This document shows, one piece after another, positions 53,977-62,661 of a stretch of 64,000 nucleotides of DNA (positions are counted from its first letter, which is position 1; each line of letters begins with the position of its first letter). This DNA comes from CAVRUD01 sp963849635. Lineage in GTDB: Bacteria > Chloroflexota > Chloroflexia > Thermomicrobiales > UBA6265. A program made the translations under genes and the position numbers. The stretch covers positions 62,001-126,000 of the forward strand of contig CAWKIA010000045.1 of NCBI GenBank assembly GCA_963849635.1, written 5' to 3'. The notes below the pieces were generated by a model that ran no database searches, was not told where the DNA came from, and saw nothing but the letters and a program-made list of their open reading frames with translations.

Positions 53977-54384
53977 GTGAGCGACCAGGAAACCGCCGAA
54001 AGCAAGGAAAAGCGTGTCGCCGGGGCCGCCGATGGGGATGCCCTTCGATTCCCGTGGGGAAGCATCGTGTGGCTGTGCAGTGGAGAACGGCTGGCGGATG
54101 CGGAGACCACCTTCGGCTACGTCGAGATCCGGTCCGGGATGAAGAACCCGAGGCACCTCCATCCGAATAGCGACGAGGTGCTCTATCTCATCGAGGGTGA
54201 ACTGGATCACAGTCTGGGCGACACGGTGCATCATCTGACGCCGGGGATGGCAATCCACATCCCGCGCGGGGTCGAACACGATGCGGTCAATACGTCGGAT
54301 AGGACGGCCCGGATGGTCGTCTCGTATCCGACGCCGGACCGCCAGGTGGTGTTTAGCGACGATGAGATGGCGGGCCAGGAGTAA
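53977..54384 (+). CDS. cupin-domain protein
   Basis: The protein of about 135 residues has a single cupin barrel: RSGMKNPRHLHPNSDEVLYLIEGELDHSLGD carries the His/Glu ligands of motif 1 and GMAIHIPRGVEHDAVN the His of motif 2. The GTG at 53977 (GAGGAGGATAGGG upstream) is preferred, but the frame is open to 53866. The spacing of ligands is typical for small sensor or isomerase cupins. The substrate is unknown. It stands alone. Confidence 0.72.
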   Translation: MSDQETAESKEKRVAGAADGDALRFPWGSIVWLCSGERLADAETTFGYVEIRSGMKNPRHLHPNSDEVLYLIEGELDHSLGDTVHHLTPGMAIHIPRGVEHDAVNTSDRTARMVVSYPTPDRQVVFSDDEMAGQE

Positions 54385-54691
54385 GGATCGAAAGGCAGGT
54401 TGAGAGAGGTCGCGGAAATGAGGGGCGGTTGTTGATGGCGTGAGTGGGACGGGGAACGCCGTCTTGGGACTTTACGGGTCATTCTGAGCCCCATTCCGGC
54501 CCCGCCCGGGCTGAAAGACCCCGGGCTACCTCTGGGACGGAAGCCGGCTAAAGCCGGCTCGCGATCCCGCGGCCACGTGGCGGGGGGACGCCGAAGAATG
54601 TTCCATTGTTTCCTCAACCTGCGAAGCTATTTCCGAGGGTAAGATGGTTCGTCGGCGGAGGTAGAGCGTCCGTTGCGGAGACGGCCAAAGG
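54385..54691. other. intergenic region with hairpin repeats
   Basis: No gene is seen. Two adjacent hairpins lie at about 54504-54560: CCCGGG-CTGAAAGA-CCCGGG and AAGCCGGCT-AA-AGCCGGCT. They look like a dispersed intergenic repeat, and could also stop transcription from both converging genes. Confidence 0.5.
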
Positions 54692-55775
54692 TCAGGTGGA
54701 AAGCTCGATCGTCCGCCCTGGTGGCTCCCGGAACGCCTCGTAGATTCGCATCATCTGGCGGGCGTCGCGCAGACCGGCGCGTTCAGGCGCAGTGTTCGAG
54801 AGGACGCTTTGGCTAAAGGCGCGGACCTCAGGGACGTAGCCGAGGAGAAAGGCGTTGTCGTTGGAGAGCACGCCGAGTGAGAACTCCGGCTCCCAGCGCA
54901 GCGGCGCCTCGTCGTCCGGCGCGATGAAACTAGGGGCGCGACCGTAGGGAAGCGGCTGGCCGGGGCGGTAGTAGGTCAACTCGACGCCGTTCTCGATCAC
55001 AAGGTGCGCGCCCTGGCCGACCACCTCGACACGTTCGAGTGGGGCATGGCGTCCTGGGCTGCCGACGGAATGGAGGCATGCAACGCCGCCCTCGCGCAGG
55101 CCGAGAAGCGCGAAGACGCCGCCACCGCGTTCGTCGCGCTGGTAGAGGAGCGACGTGGCGTCGCCGCCCAGGAGCTGGATGATCGAGAGCGGGTGGAAGA
55201 TGTGATCGAGGAGGCCGACGGCGGCTGGATTCCCCGCGAGGTCGAAGCGGGTGTCGCAGCCGGTGGAAAGGACTGGGGATAGCGAACGGTCAGTTGGGAG
55301 ACTCCACCGAACTCCGGTCGCTGGGAGATTTCGCGGGCCTTCTCGTTGGCGGGGGTGAACATCTTCTTGAATCCGACCTGGACGAACTTCCCCGTCTCCC
55401 GCTCGACCGCCATCATCGCGTCGATCTCCGCCAGGTCGGCGGCCGGCGGTTTCTCGATCCAGGCGTGGCAGCCAGCCCGCATCGCGTCGATCGCGATGGC
55501 GGGGAAGCGGGGCCGGCCGCGGTCGTCGTGGTTCGTCACGACGTAGACGCAGTCCAGATTCATCTTTGGCAAGCATTTCGCGGTAGTCGCGGTAGGTACG
55601 GTGCGCCCCGAACTCGCGAGCGTACGCCTTCGGCCCGCTCCTCGGCGAGATCGGCAACGGCGACGAGATCGACCGGCGCGTACCGAAAGGTGGGATAGAT
55701 GTTTCGATACGAATGTCCGCCGCAGCCGATGAATCCCGCCCGGACCGTCCGCTCTGCCTCGAATCGATAGTCGAT
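54692..55775 (-). CDS. Gfo/Idh/MocA-family oxidoreductase (three frameshifts)
   Basis: The family is clear after joining frames. GTG 55775 (AAGGAG upstream) gives VRAGFIGCGGHSYRNIYPTF (Rossmann GCGGHS) and VAVADLAEERA. An extra base near 55637 leads to AYAREFGAHRTYRDYREMLAK, another near 55567 to MNLDCVYVVTNHD and the CHAWIEKPPA motif (catalytic E-K-P). A lost base near 55275 leads to GCDTRFDLAGNPAAVGLLDHIFHPL and so to the end. These NAD(P) enzymes act on sugars or polyols. Three indels in one gene could also mean a true pseudogene, though all other residues remain well conserved. Confidence 0.7.
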
Positions 55776-56076
55776 CACGCCCTCAATCTCCTTGATCCGC
55801 CGCGCACGCACAGATGCGGTGCGCCAAGACGTATCGCACCTGCACTTTGCTGGCAAGACTCAGGTGGTAGCGGAGAGGCGCTGCAACCCGATTGGATAGG
55901 AGTCATGGGGACGATCATGTCATTTAATACGCGAACGCCGCTGTTTGTCAGCGGCGTCGAGCGTCTTGAATCCCGCCGTGGACGATGTCTGGCGACCTTG
56001 ACGGCCAGATCAGGCGGCACCGAGGGTCGATGCCGGGCGGACACGAGCTATCTGAATGGTCAGGACGTAAGCTGGG
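55776..56076. other. intergenic region with 9-bp stem-loop
   Basis: No convincing gene is seen. A perfect stem ACGCCGCTG-TTTGT-CAGCGGCGT lies at 55935-55957 without a T run; it might stop leftward transcription of the small frame that ends at 56077. Confidence 0.4.
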
Positions 56077-56232
56077 CTAGAATCGGCGATCTACCCGGTA
56101 ACGTCCCGGCTGAACAGAGCGCGCCGGAACCCGGACTGGAACCGGGACGGGGCGCTTGACCCCGAGCAACCGCTCGATGCGATCGATGATTCGATCGAGG
56201 ATAGTGCGGTCGCCGGGGCGCTGGTTAACCAT
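56077..56232 (-). CDS. possible small basic protein, 51 aa
   Basis: The frame begins at ATG 56232 with CGGAG about eight bases upstream. It encodes an amphipathic helix (DRTILDRIIDRIERLLGVK) followed by a Pro/Val/Arg-rich tail (RPVPVPVRVPARSVQPGRYR). I know no family. The helix, the plausible ribosome site and the codon bias support a real peptide, but the length is too short to be sure. Confidence 0.4.
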   Translation of the reverse strand: MVNQRPGDRTILDRIIDRIERLLGVKRPVPVPVRVPARSVQPGRYRVDRRF

Positions 56233-56411
56233 GATGATTCTCCGTCTGAAGTGGGAGACGGAGCGCTTCACGCCTCCCCTTATACAACTATAACGCGCTT
56301 GGAGCAGATGTGGTTCCATTTCTGCGTTAATTCCACCGATTGTCCGGCAAATGGCCCGTGGGCCCATGTTGGCGGCGCAACCGAGCATGGTTCTACGAGG
56401 GTGTAAGCAAG

Positions 56412-56966
56412 ATGGAATCCACGGAACAGATCGCCGTAGGAGTCAGCGTTCGGGCCGTAGGGACAACGCCGCGGCGGCCGGCTATGACCCGCCACGACTT
56501 CTTCGCCGAGGTAGTGACTGGGCTTAGGGCGAGTCTCCCTGAGGCGTTTCGCGACTTTCGGCACCATTCGAACACGCTGCTGCTCAAGATCGACTTTGGC
56601 AATCCTCGGGTGCACTACGAGGTCTGGTGCGACTCAGAGAAGGACATTCTCGGCATCGGGTTGCACTTCGAGGATGGCCCGATCAGCACGGATGCCTACC
56701 TGGCGTACTTTGACCGCCACATCGTCGAGATCAAACACATTCTGGGGACCGACATCGAGCTGGAACGCTGGACCGTCTCGTGGGGCCATCTCTACGAGCA
56801 CCGGGAATTGCGTCCGCTGACGGACGAGATCGTGGCCGAAGTGGCGTCGAGGATGGCACAGCTGATCGAGGTCTTGCAGCCGCTCGTAGTCAGCGCCGGC
56901 GTTCCGCCCGAGCGATCGGCTGAGCCGGGTGAGCGAAAAGGGCCGTGGCGGAAGTGGCGGCGCTAG
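56412..56966 (+). CDS. hypothetical protein, 184 aa
   Basis: The soluble alpha/beta protein has ordered strands (SNTLLLKIDFGNPRVHYEVWCDSEKDILGIGLHFEDG) and helices (YLAYFDRHIVEIKHILGTDIELERW) and a charged, disordered C-terminus (PPERSAEPGERKGPWRKWRR). The pattern suggests a nucleotide-modification or DUF-type domain but I cannot name it. ATG 56412 has GAGGGTG upstream. It is monocistronic and is followed by a 146-bp repeat. Confidence 0.6.
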   Translation: MESTEQIAVGVSVRAVGTTPRRPAMTRHDFFAEVVTGLRASLPEAFRDFRHHSNTLLLKIDFGNPRVHYEVWCDSEKDILGIGLHFEDGPISTDAYLAYFDRHIVEIKHILGTDIELERWTVSWGHLYEHRELRPLTDEIVAEVASRMAQLIEVLQPLVVSAGVPPERSAEPGERKGPWRKWRR

Positions 56967-57016
56967 GTCGCATGGACTGAGATCCAAAACGTACCGCTGT
57001 GGCCCCGACTCCCCCT

Positions 57017-57162
57017 GTCATTCCGAGCTTGTCGAGGAATCTCGAATGGAATGGTGCCTCGAGTTCGCGGCGGCTTCCGAGAATGCGGTGACATGCTCTC
57101 GAAGGCGGCGACGACATCGGAATGCCGCCCCTCTCTAGATCCCTCGACATGCTCGGGATGAC
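57017..57162. repeat. 146-bp inverted-repeat element, copy 3 (inverted)
   Basis: The arms are 57017-57042 and 57137-57162. The right arm is followed inward by CTCTCTAGATCC, the complement of the left edge of copies 1 and 2, so this copy points the other way. The reverse-complement interior shares TTCTCGGA-GCCG with copy 1. The arms carry a few substitutions (ATTCC for ATCCC, ACATG for ACAAG), so the copy is older or more diverged. Confidence 0.8.
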
Positions 57163-57257
57163 GGTGTAGGTCGGGGCTTTATCGAAGCTGGTGTGGACGG
57201 GCGGTGATCGAGATTGCTCCAGATGACTTGGGTTGATGGGGGGTCGGTAGGGTTGCC

Positions 57258-58835
57258 TTACTTCTCCTCGTGGTAGTCGGACTCGGTGTTGACTTCCCAG
57301 ATGTTCGACTTGCCTTGCTCGCCGTTGACGATGTTATCGACGGCGGTCATCGCGGTAAGCATTGAGTGGTCGGCGTTGTTGTAGCGGTGCATCCCGTTGC
57401 GGCCGAGGAGGAAGAGGTTTGGGAATCGATCGACGTACTCGCGGATCTTGTCGAAGTGCAGGTAGGCGCCGAAGTAGGACGGATAGGTTTTCTTGACCCG
57501 GACGACCGTACCATCGAGCACGTCTTTCTTGTCGATGATGCCGATGTGAGCCAGTTCGTCGGTGGCGAAGGCGAGGAAATCCTCGTCCTTCATCGACCAG
57601 AGATCGTCGCCCTCGTTGCAGAAGTATTCGAGCCCCAGCCAGACGGTGTTGGGATCGGCGACGAGGTAGGGGCTCCAGTTATTGAAGATCTGGAGGCGGC
57701 CGATCTTGACGTCGCGCTCCTGGATGTAGATCCAGTTGTCCGGGACAAGGTTTGTGGGTCCGGTGCCGCCTGGCAAAGCCAGGCGCTTGAGCAGCAGTCC
57801 GACCGTGATGAAGTCGCGGTAGGGCAGGTTGTCCGAGACCTCGCGAACATCCTTCGGGGCGTCGCCGAGGGCTTCGACCAGCTCCTTGACGGGCATCGTC
57901 GAGAAAAAGTAGTCGCCGGCGACGTGTCGCGTACCGCCTGTCACCTCATCGAGCACGGCCACGCCGGTGATGGTCTCGCCTTCATGGGCGATGCCGACCA
58001 CCTTGTGGCGCATGTGGACCTCGCCGCCTTCGCGCTCGACTCGCTTGGTGACCTGCTCCCACATCTGGCCGGGGCCGAACTTCGGGTACATGAACTGTTC
58101 GATCAGGCTGGTCTCGACCTCTTTCTGGGCGAGGGTCGATTTCTTCTGGAAGGGTTGTTTGATGGCGTGGGCGAGGACCTTGCGAACGGAGAGGCCCTTC
58201 ACTCGCTGGGCGCCCCACTCCGGCTCGATCTCGTTGCAGGGCACGCCCCACACTTTTTCGGTGTAGTCCTTGAAGAAGGTTCGATACAGCTCACGGCCAA
58301 AGCGGTTGATGTAGAAGTCTTCCAGCGATTTTTCGGGCTTGATCGGGCGGGCGCGGATGGCCATGTAACTGGTGCCGATCCGGGCCATGCGAACCGGGCC
58401 AAGATTTTTGACCGTATCAGGATTGAGCGTAATCGGGTAGTTGAAAAACTTGCGCAGATAGTAGATTCGCGAAAGGCGGTGGCGGACCAGCATGACCTCG
58501 TCGGTGGCGTCGGGATGGGGGCCGTTGACCGGAAGGGTGATGCCGCGGGTTTGCTTGCGGTAGGTGACGTCGATCGTCTGGTCCTCGTCGCCCTCGGCGC
58601 CCTGGAGAGGCATGATGTCCTGCCACCATGCCATAACCCGGTCGGACTTGGAGAAGAACCGGTGGCCGCCGATGTCCATCCGGTTGCCCTTGTAGTTGAT
58701 GGTCTGGGAGATGCCGCCGATCGCGTTGCTGGCCTCGAAGACGACAGGTTTGATGTCGGTGCGCTTGAGGAGTTCGAATGCGGCGGTCAGGCCCGCTGGT
58801 CCGGCGCCGATGATGATGGCGGTCTTGCTCGTCAT
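57258..58835 (-). CDS. NAD(P)/FAD-dependent oxidoreductase related to UDP-galactopyranose mutase
   Basis: The 525-residue flavoprotein begins at ATG 58835. It has AIIIGAGPAGLTAAFELL (FAD dinucleotide fold), VVFEASNAIGGISQTI, GGHRFFSKSDRV and FKDYTEKVWGVPCNEIEPEWGAQRVKGLS, which are shared by Glf-like proteins and amine-oxidase-fold protoporphyrinogen oxidases. The end NGMHRYNNADHSMLTAM resembles the second FAD contact of UDP-galactopyranose mutase. The likely role is nucleotide-sugar or cell-surface carbohydrate metabolism, but the substrate is not certain. It is transcribed alone, with 276 bases to the superoxide dismutase gene. Confidence 0.82.
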   Translation of the reverse strand: MTSKTAIIIGAGPAGLTAAFELLKRTDIKPVVFEASNAIGGISQTINYKGNRMDIGGHRFFSKSDRVMAWWQDIMPLQGAEGDEDQTIDVTYRKQTRGITLPVNGPHPDATDEVMLVRHRLSRIYYLRKFFNYPITLNPDTVKNLGPVRMARIGTSYMAIRARPIKPEKSLEDFYINRFGRELYRTFFKDYTEKVWGVPCNEIEPEWGAQRVKGLSVRKVLAHAIKQPFQKKSTLAQKEVETSLIEQFMYPKFGPGQMWEQVTKRVEREGGEVHMRHKVVGIAHEGETITGVAVLDEVTGGTRHVAGDYFFSTMPVKELVEALGDAPKDVREVSDNLPYRDFITVGLLLKRLALPGGTGPTNLVPDNWIYIQERDVKIGRLQIFNNWSPYLVADPNTVWLGLEYFCNEGDDLWSMKDEDFLAFATDELAHIGIIDKKDVLDGTVVRVKKTYPSYFGAYLHFDKIREYVDRFPNLFLLGRNGMHRYNNADHSMLTAMTAVDNIVNGEQGKSNIWEVNTESDYHEEK

Positions 58836-59057
58836 TTGCTCACACACACGTGGGCCACTCATGGAGCGGCAGGCGTCTCGTCAGGCAGCCAAACCAGCCA
58901 AACAAAAAGGACTAGGTCCCAAGGGCCTAGCCGGCGGCACAATAGTACAAGCATGATCCGGTCCACGCCGATTTTCCGATGCGGCGCGGGTGCCTGATCA
59001 CCGTCTCGTGGTTCGGAAAATAGCCGGACGTTCGTTCCTCTGCGGCGGGTGGCACCG

Positions 59058-59090
59058 AGACGGCGGCGGGAGTAACTCCCGCCGCCGTCT
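59058..59090 (-). terminator. strong stem-loop after superoxide dismutase gene
   Basis: AGACGGCGGCGGGAG and CTCCCGCCGCCGTCT form a perfect 15-bp stem with a 3-base loop. It begins 22 bases beyond the sod stop. There is no T run on either side, so it may work with Rho or as an mRNA-stabilising end. Confidence 0.65.
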
Positions 59091-59111
59091 CCTGACTCAT
59101 TGATCTCGAAT

Positions 59112-59726
59112 CTACTGGCCGCCGGCCGCCGCGTAGCGGGCGTTGATGGCGTCCCAGTTGACGGTATTCCACCAGGCCGAGAGGTAGTCCGGCCGCCGGT
59201 TCTGGTACTTGAGGTAGTAGGCGTGCTCCCAGACATCGACGCCGAGGATAGGCGTGCCGGAGCCGTCCATCAGCGGGTTGTCCTGGTTCGGGGTGCTGGT
59301 GACGGAGAGCTTGCCGTTGTTGAAGACCACCCAGGCCCAGCCGGAGCCGAAGCGGCCGGCGCCGGCCTTGCTGACGGCGTCCTTGAGGGCGTCGAACGAG
59401 CCAAAGTCGCGGTCGATGGCGGCCGCGATCGCGCCGGTCGGGGCACCGCCGCCGCCCGGACCCATGATCTCCCAGAACATGGTGTGGTTGACGTGACCGC
59501 CGCCGTTGTTGCGGACCGCGGTGCGCTTGTCATCCGGCACCCGATCGAGGCTCTTGATCAGGTCCTCGGGGGAGAGGTTCTCGAACTCGGTGCCGGCGAC
59601 CGCGCCGTTGAGGTTGGTGACGTAGGTGTTGTGGTGCTTGTCGTGGTGGATCGACATCGTCTGGGCATCGATGTGCGGCTCAAGCGCGTCGTTCGGATAG
59701 GGCAGGGGAGGAAGCTCAAACGCCAT
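59112..59726 (-). CDS. sodA: superoxide dismutase, Mn/Fe family (Mn-type residues)
   Basis: The 204-residue enzyme removes superoxide. Ligands are H27 (SIHHDKHHNTYV), H81 (GGHVNHTMFWEIM), D164 and H168 (DVWEHAYYLKYQNRRPDYL). Gly at 77 and Gln at 148 (TPNQDNPLM) are as in Mn-specific enzymes, and the GPGGGG loop is also of Mn type. ATG 59726 has GGAG upstream. The length is normal and no signal peptide is seen, so it is cytoplasmic. It implies aerobic life. Confidence 0.95.
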   Translation of the reverse strand: MAFELPPLPYPNDALEPHIDAQTMSIHHDKHHNTYVTNLNGAVAGTEFENLSPEDLIKSLDRVPDDKRTAVRNNGGGHVNHTMFWEIMGPGGGGAPTGAIAAAIDRDFGSFDALKDAVSKAGAGRFGSGWAWVVFNNGKLSVTSTPNQDNPLMDGSGTPILGVDVWEHAYYLKYQNRRPDYLSAWWNTVNWDAINARYAAAGGQ

Positions 59727-59939
59727 TAGGGTGGTCTCCATCGTGAAGGGGCATCGAACCATGCGACCGGAGCACCCGCTCCGGTCGGACTGACGACCGC
59801 CATCATCTGACGGCGCCAATCACGGTTAAGCAGCAAATACTGTACCAAAGATGGAACCAGTCCGAATAACCAGTCTGAGCGGATCTTGGAAACGTCTCCT
59901 CACACCTGCTCAGGAAGCACTTGTTCGACGGTCGGCGGG

Positions 59940-60795
59940 CTATGGCTGGAGGCCATGCCGGCGAACAAAATCGTCGATGAGTTGACGAGCGATGCTGAGC
60001 TTGGACGGCGTTACTGGTGGCAGCGCATCCGGCGCAAACCAGCCAGCCGCGGCGATCTCCGCCGGATCGGGCGAGATCTCACCGCCTGCGTATCGGGCCG
60101 TGAATCCGATCATCAGCGAATGGGGGAAGGGCCACGGCTGCGAACCGAAGTAGCGGATGTCGGTGACATGGACGCCGACCTCCTCGAAGATTTCGCGGCG
60201 GACCGCCTGTTCGAGCGTTTCGCCCGGCTCGACGAAGCCGGCGAGGGTCGAGTGCATCCCGTTGGTAAAGTTTGCGCCCTGGGCCAGGAGCGCCCGGCCG
60301 TCGCGCTCGACGAGGACGATGACGGCGGGGGAGAGGCGGGGATAGTTGACCAGTCCACAGTTGCGGGCAGCGCAGGGCGCGCTCGCCGGGGACGGGCTCG
60401 GTCGGAGCGGCGCAACGGCCGCAGAATCGATGGGTCGCGGCCCACTCGACTGTCTGGATGGCACGGCCGGCCAGAGCGAAAAGTTCGTCGTGGACCAGCC
60501 CGTAGAGACCCCGCAGGCTGAGAAATGTCAGCGACTCCGGCAGGTCGGAATCCGGGTCCGGTTCGACGGACCAGCACGGTTGACGGTCATAGAACCCCAG
60601 AAATTGGCGACGAATCGAGCCGATCCCGAACACGTCGAGGCTGTGGCCAATCGGCAGGTTCGCAGGATCGTCGGCGGCGACGACAATCTCGCCCGGGCGG
60701 CAGACAAACCAGATGGTCTCTGATTCGTCGACCGTGCCGGGGTCGGGAGGAGTCACGGACGGGTGGAAGCGGCCGAGTTCCGCGAGCGATCTCAT
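59940..60795 (-). CDS. nudC: NAD+ diphosphatase NudC (frameshifted)
   Basis: The enzyme hydrolyses NADH and removes NAD caps from RNA. The ATG at 60795 overlaps the stop of the upstream gene (ATGA). The zinc ribbon starts as RFCGRCAAPTEP; an extra C in CCC near 60366 hides the second pair, and the corrected reading is LRCRNCGLVNYPRLSPAVI. The Nudix box is GFVEPGETLEQAVRREIFEEVGV, followed by SQPWPFPHSLMIGF, the NudC-specific motif. The corrected length of about 284 residues is normal. Confidence 0.9.
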
Positions 60796-61433
60796 TCCCA
60801 ACTTTCGAAGGCGATCGGAGATTGTTCCCAATCCCCGGCGGAGGCCCGCTCGTCGCCGGCCTCTTCCAGCCGGATGAACGTTGCCAATCTAAACTCCCAG
60901 ATGGCCACTGCCTGGGGATTGCCATCGGCCCCGGCGAGGCGGACGATCTCATCGAAGGAGTCGGCGACGGCCTCGGGATCGCTGGAGTGGCCTTCCTGGC
61001 GGCGCCAGTTCAGAAAGTCGATATGGTATTCGGCGGCAGCGAGGGCGTCGCCGTGCTCTTCGGCGATGGCGGCGAGGTGGCTGATTGCCTCAGTGATCGT
61101 GTCCGGGTCTTCCTGCTCGAAGCCGAGGGCGAGCAGTGCCTCCCAGAGCGAATCGGCCAGGACATCGTCGTGACCTTCGACGATCTCGGCCAGGTCGGCG
61201 ATGGCGAGCGCGCGCTCTTCGGGATCACCGGCGTCGAGGAACGCCTCGACATCTGGCTGCAACTCAGCCTTGAGCTGGGGCTGACCGAGGCGTTGGGCGA
61301 TCCAACCTGCTACCGCTGCAGCCCCGGCGGCCCGGGCGGCACTTTCCCAGGCCTCCCAACCCTCCGCTAGCGATGCGTCGAGCCGAGGGCTGAGGGTGAA
61401 GGAGATGGGGGTGATCGGGCGAGAATCGGACAT
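60792..61433 (-). CDS. hypothetical helical-repeat-like protein, 213 aa
   Basis: The protein is acidic and almost wholly helical, with repeating patterns such as DPEERALAIADLAEIVEGHDDVLADSLWEALLALG and DPDTITEAISHLAAIAEEHGDALAAAEYHIDFL. This suggests a TPR- or HEAT-like scaffold, but I cannot assign a family. ATG 61433 precedes MSDSRPITPISFTL. The stop overlaps the nudC start, so the two are translationally coupled and may work together. Confidence 0.6.
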   Translation of the reverse strand: MSDSRPITPISFTLSPRLDASLAEGWEAWESAARAAGAAAVAGWIAQRLGQPQLKAELQPDVEAFLDAGDPEERALAIADLAEIVEGHDDVLADSLWEALLALGFEQEDPDTITEAISHLAAIAEEHGDALAAAEYHIDFLNWRRQEGHSSDPEAVADSFDEIVRLAGADGNPQAVAIWEFRLATFIRLEEAGDERASAGDWEQSPIAFESWE

Positions 61434-61615
61434 GGAGTGATGTGGCCTGACGTGCTGATCGGAGAGACGAACGTAGGCGGTCGGCCCGCCGCGGAGAGTG
61501 TACCGGGAGCGGATCAGCAAGGACAGGGGTGCGTGAGCGAATGCGTGCCAGGTGCGATTATTCAGGGAGATCAATTTCAACTTGGAACGGGATGGTTTCT
61601 TTTGGGCGATCTCAA

Positions 61616-61644
61616 GACGGCCCGGGGATCAAACCCGGGCCGTC
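61616..61644 (-). terminator. stem-loop after first Cys-rich protein gene
   Basis: GACGGCCCGGG and CCCGGGCCGTC form an 11-bp stem around GATCAAA. It begins 43 bases beyond the stop at 61687. No T run follows. Confidence 0.55.
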
Positions 61645-61686
61645 AAGTGCCGAGTGATTTACGCCGTCATTTTTCTCGGTCGGAGG

Positions 61687-62565
61687 TCAACTGGCCCTGA
61701 GGACACAGGTCCCACCTTGGCATTCGCAAGAAGGTGGGCAATCGATCAACGCGCTGCAGGCACCGCCGCAACCTCCCGGGCCGGCGAGGATGCACGTGCC
61801 GGTGATTACGCTGTTGCAAACACAATTACTGTCTCGACAAGGGACACCTTGGAGCGGGTGGCATGCCTCGCCACAGCCGTCGGGCGCTCTGAGAACGCAG
61901 AAGCCATCGTCAACGTGGTTGCACACGCACGAGGACGGGCAGAACACGGCGTCGGAAGGCGCGCAGCCGCCACCGCAGCCACTAGGACCAGCCTTGACGC
62001 ACGTGCCGAATGGATAGCCGTTGCAGACGCAGCCCGCCGGGCAGAGCGTTCTCCCGCGGCAGGGACCACCGCAGCCGTCCGGGTCGGTGTCGATACATGT
62101 GCCGTCGAAGAGGTCGTTGCAGACACAGCCTTCGGCGCAATAGTCGTCCTGCAACGGTGCACAGTCACCGCTACAGGTAATCGGTGCGGTTGTGGTAGTC
62201 GTGGTCGTGGTCGGCGCCGCGGTGGTGGTCGTTGGCGCCTGGGTCGTTGTAGTGGTTGTTGAGGTGGTCGTGGGAGCCGGTGTCGTCGTCGTGGTCGCGG
62301 CTGTGCCAGGCGCGGTGCAGTCCTGCGGTGGGCGGCAACGGGAATTGCCGTTGCTGTAGACGCAGCAGACGCAGCCGGGCTTGCACACGCCAGGGTTGCT
62401 CGCGCAGACCGAGTTGCCGCACTGGGCTTGCGTAACTTGCGCAGCTGCTGCCCGGCGCACGCCCAGCAGTCCGAGTAGGCCCGCGGCGCCCGCTGAGATG
62501 GCTGTGCGCCGAGAGGTCCTCCGCGCGAAGGCTCGGGTCAGGTCATCGAACCGTTGATTCTCCAT
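61687..62565 (-). CDS. cysteine-rich exported protein with poly-Thr linker, copy A
   Basis: The 292-residue protein has a twin-arginine signal (FARRTSRRTAISAGAAGLLGLLG, cleavage near AAAAQ), a Cys-rich block (CGNSVCASNPGVCKPGCVCC), a 45-residue Thr/Ala/Pro linker and then five or so Cys repeats of the form C-P-x2-C-x-C-x5-G-T-C-x7-G-C-G-G-x-C. Such modules resemble eukaryotic knottin or Dickkopf-like domains and are expected to be disulfide-bonded on the cell surface. No enzyme motif is seen. It is the third of three tandem relatives in transcription order. Confidence 0.8.
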   Translation of the reverse strand: MENQRFDDLTRAFARRTSRRTAISAGAAGLLGLLGVRRAAAAQVTQAQCGNSVCASNPGVCKPGCVCCVYSNGNSRCRPPQDCTAPGTAATTTTTPAPTTTSTTTTTTQAPTTTTAAPTTTTTTTTAPITCSGDCAPLQDDYCAEGCVCNDLFDGTCIDTDPDGCGGPCRGRTLCPAGCVCNGYPFGTCVKAGPSGCGGGCAPSDAVFCPSSCVCNHVDDGFCVLRAPDGCGEACHPLQGVPCRDSNCVCNSVITGTCILAGPGGCGGACSALIDCPPSCECQGGTCVLRAS

Positions 62566-62661
62566 CCCTTCACTCTCCTCATGGACTACCAGCGAATCCG
62601 GCGCGCTGCTGGGTATCCCACGGGTCCAAGGGGCACCTGATTCAGGGGCCGGTCGTACGAC

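Noticed and set aside
57366..58997. A 543-codon open frame antisense to the FAD oxidoreductase
   Set aside because: The opposite strand encodes a complete flavoprotein with all motifs. The antisense frame is Val/Asp/Ala-rich and arises from third-position GC bias.
62171..62422. Asp/His-rich frame and short tandem repeats (GTCGTG-like) in the Cys-rich genes
   Set aside because: These are the Thr codons of the poly-Thr linkers read in another frame, not a CRISPR array or microsatellite function.
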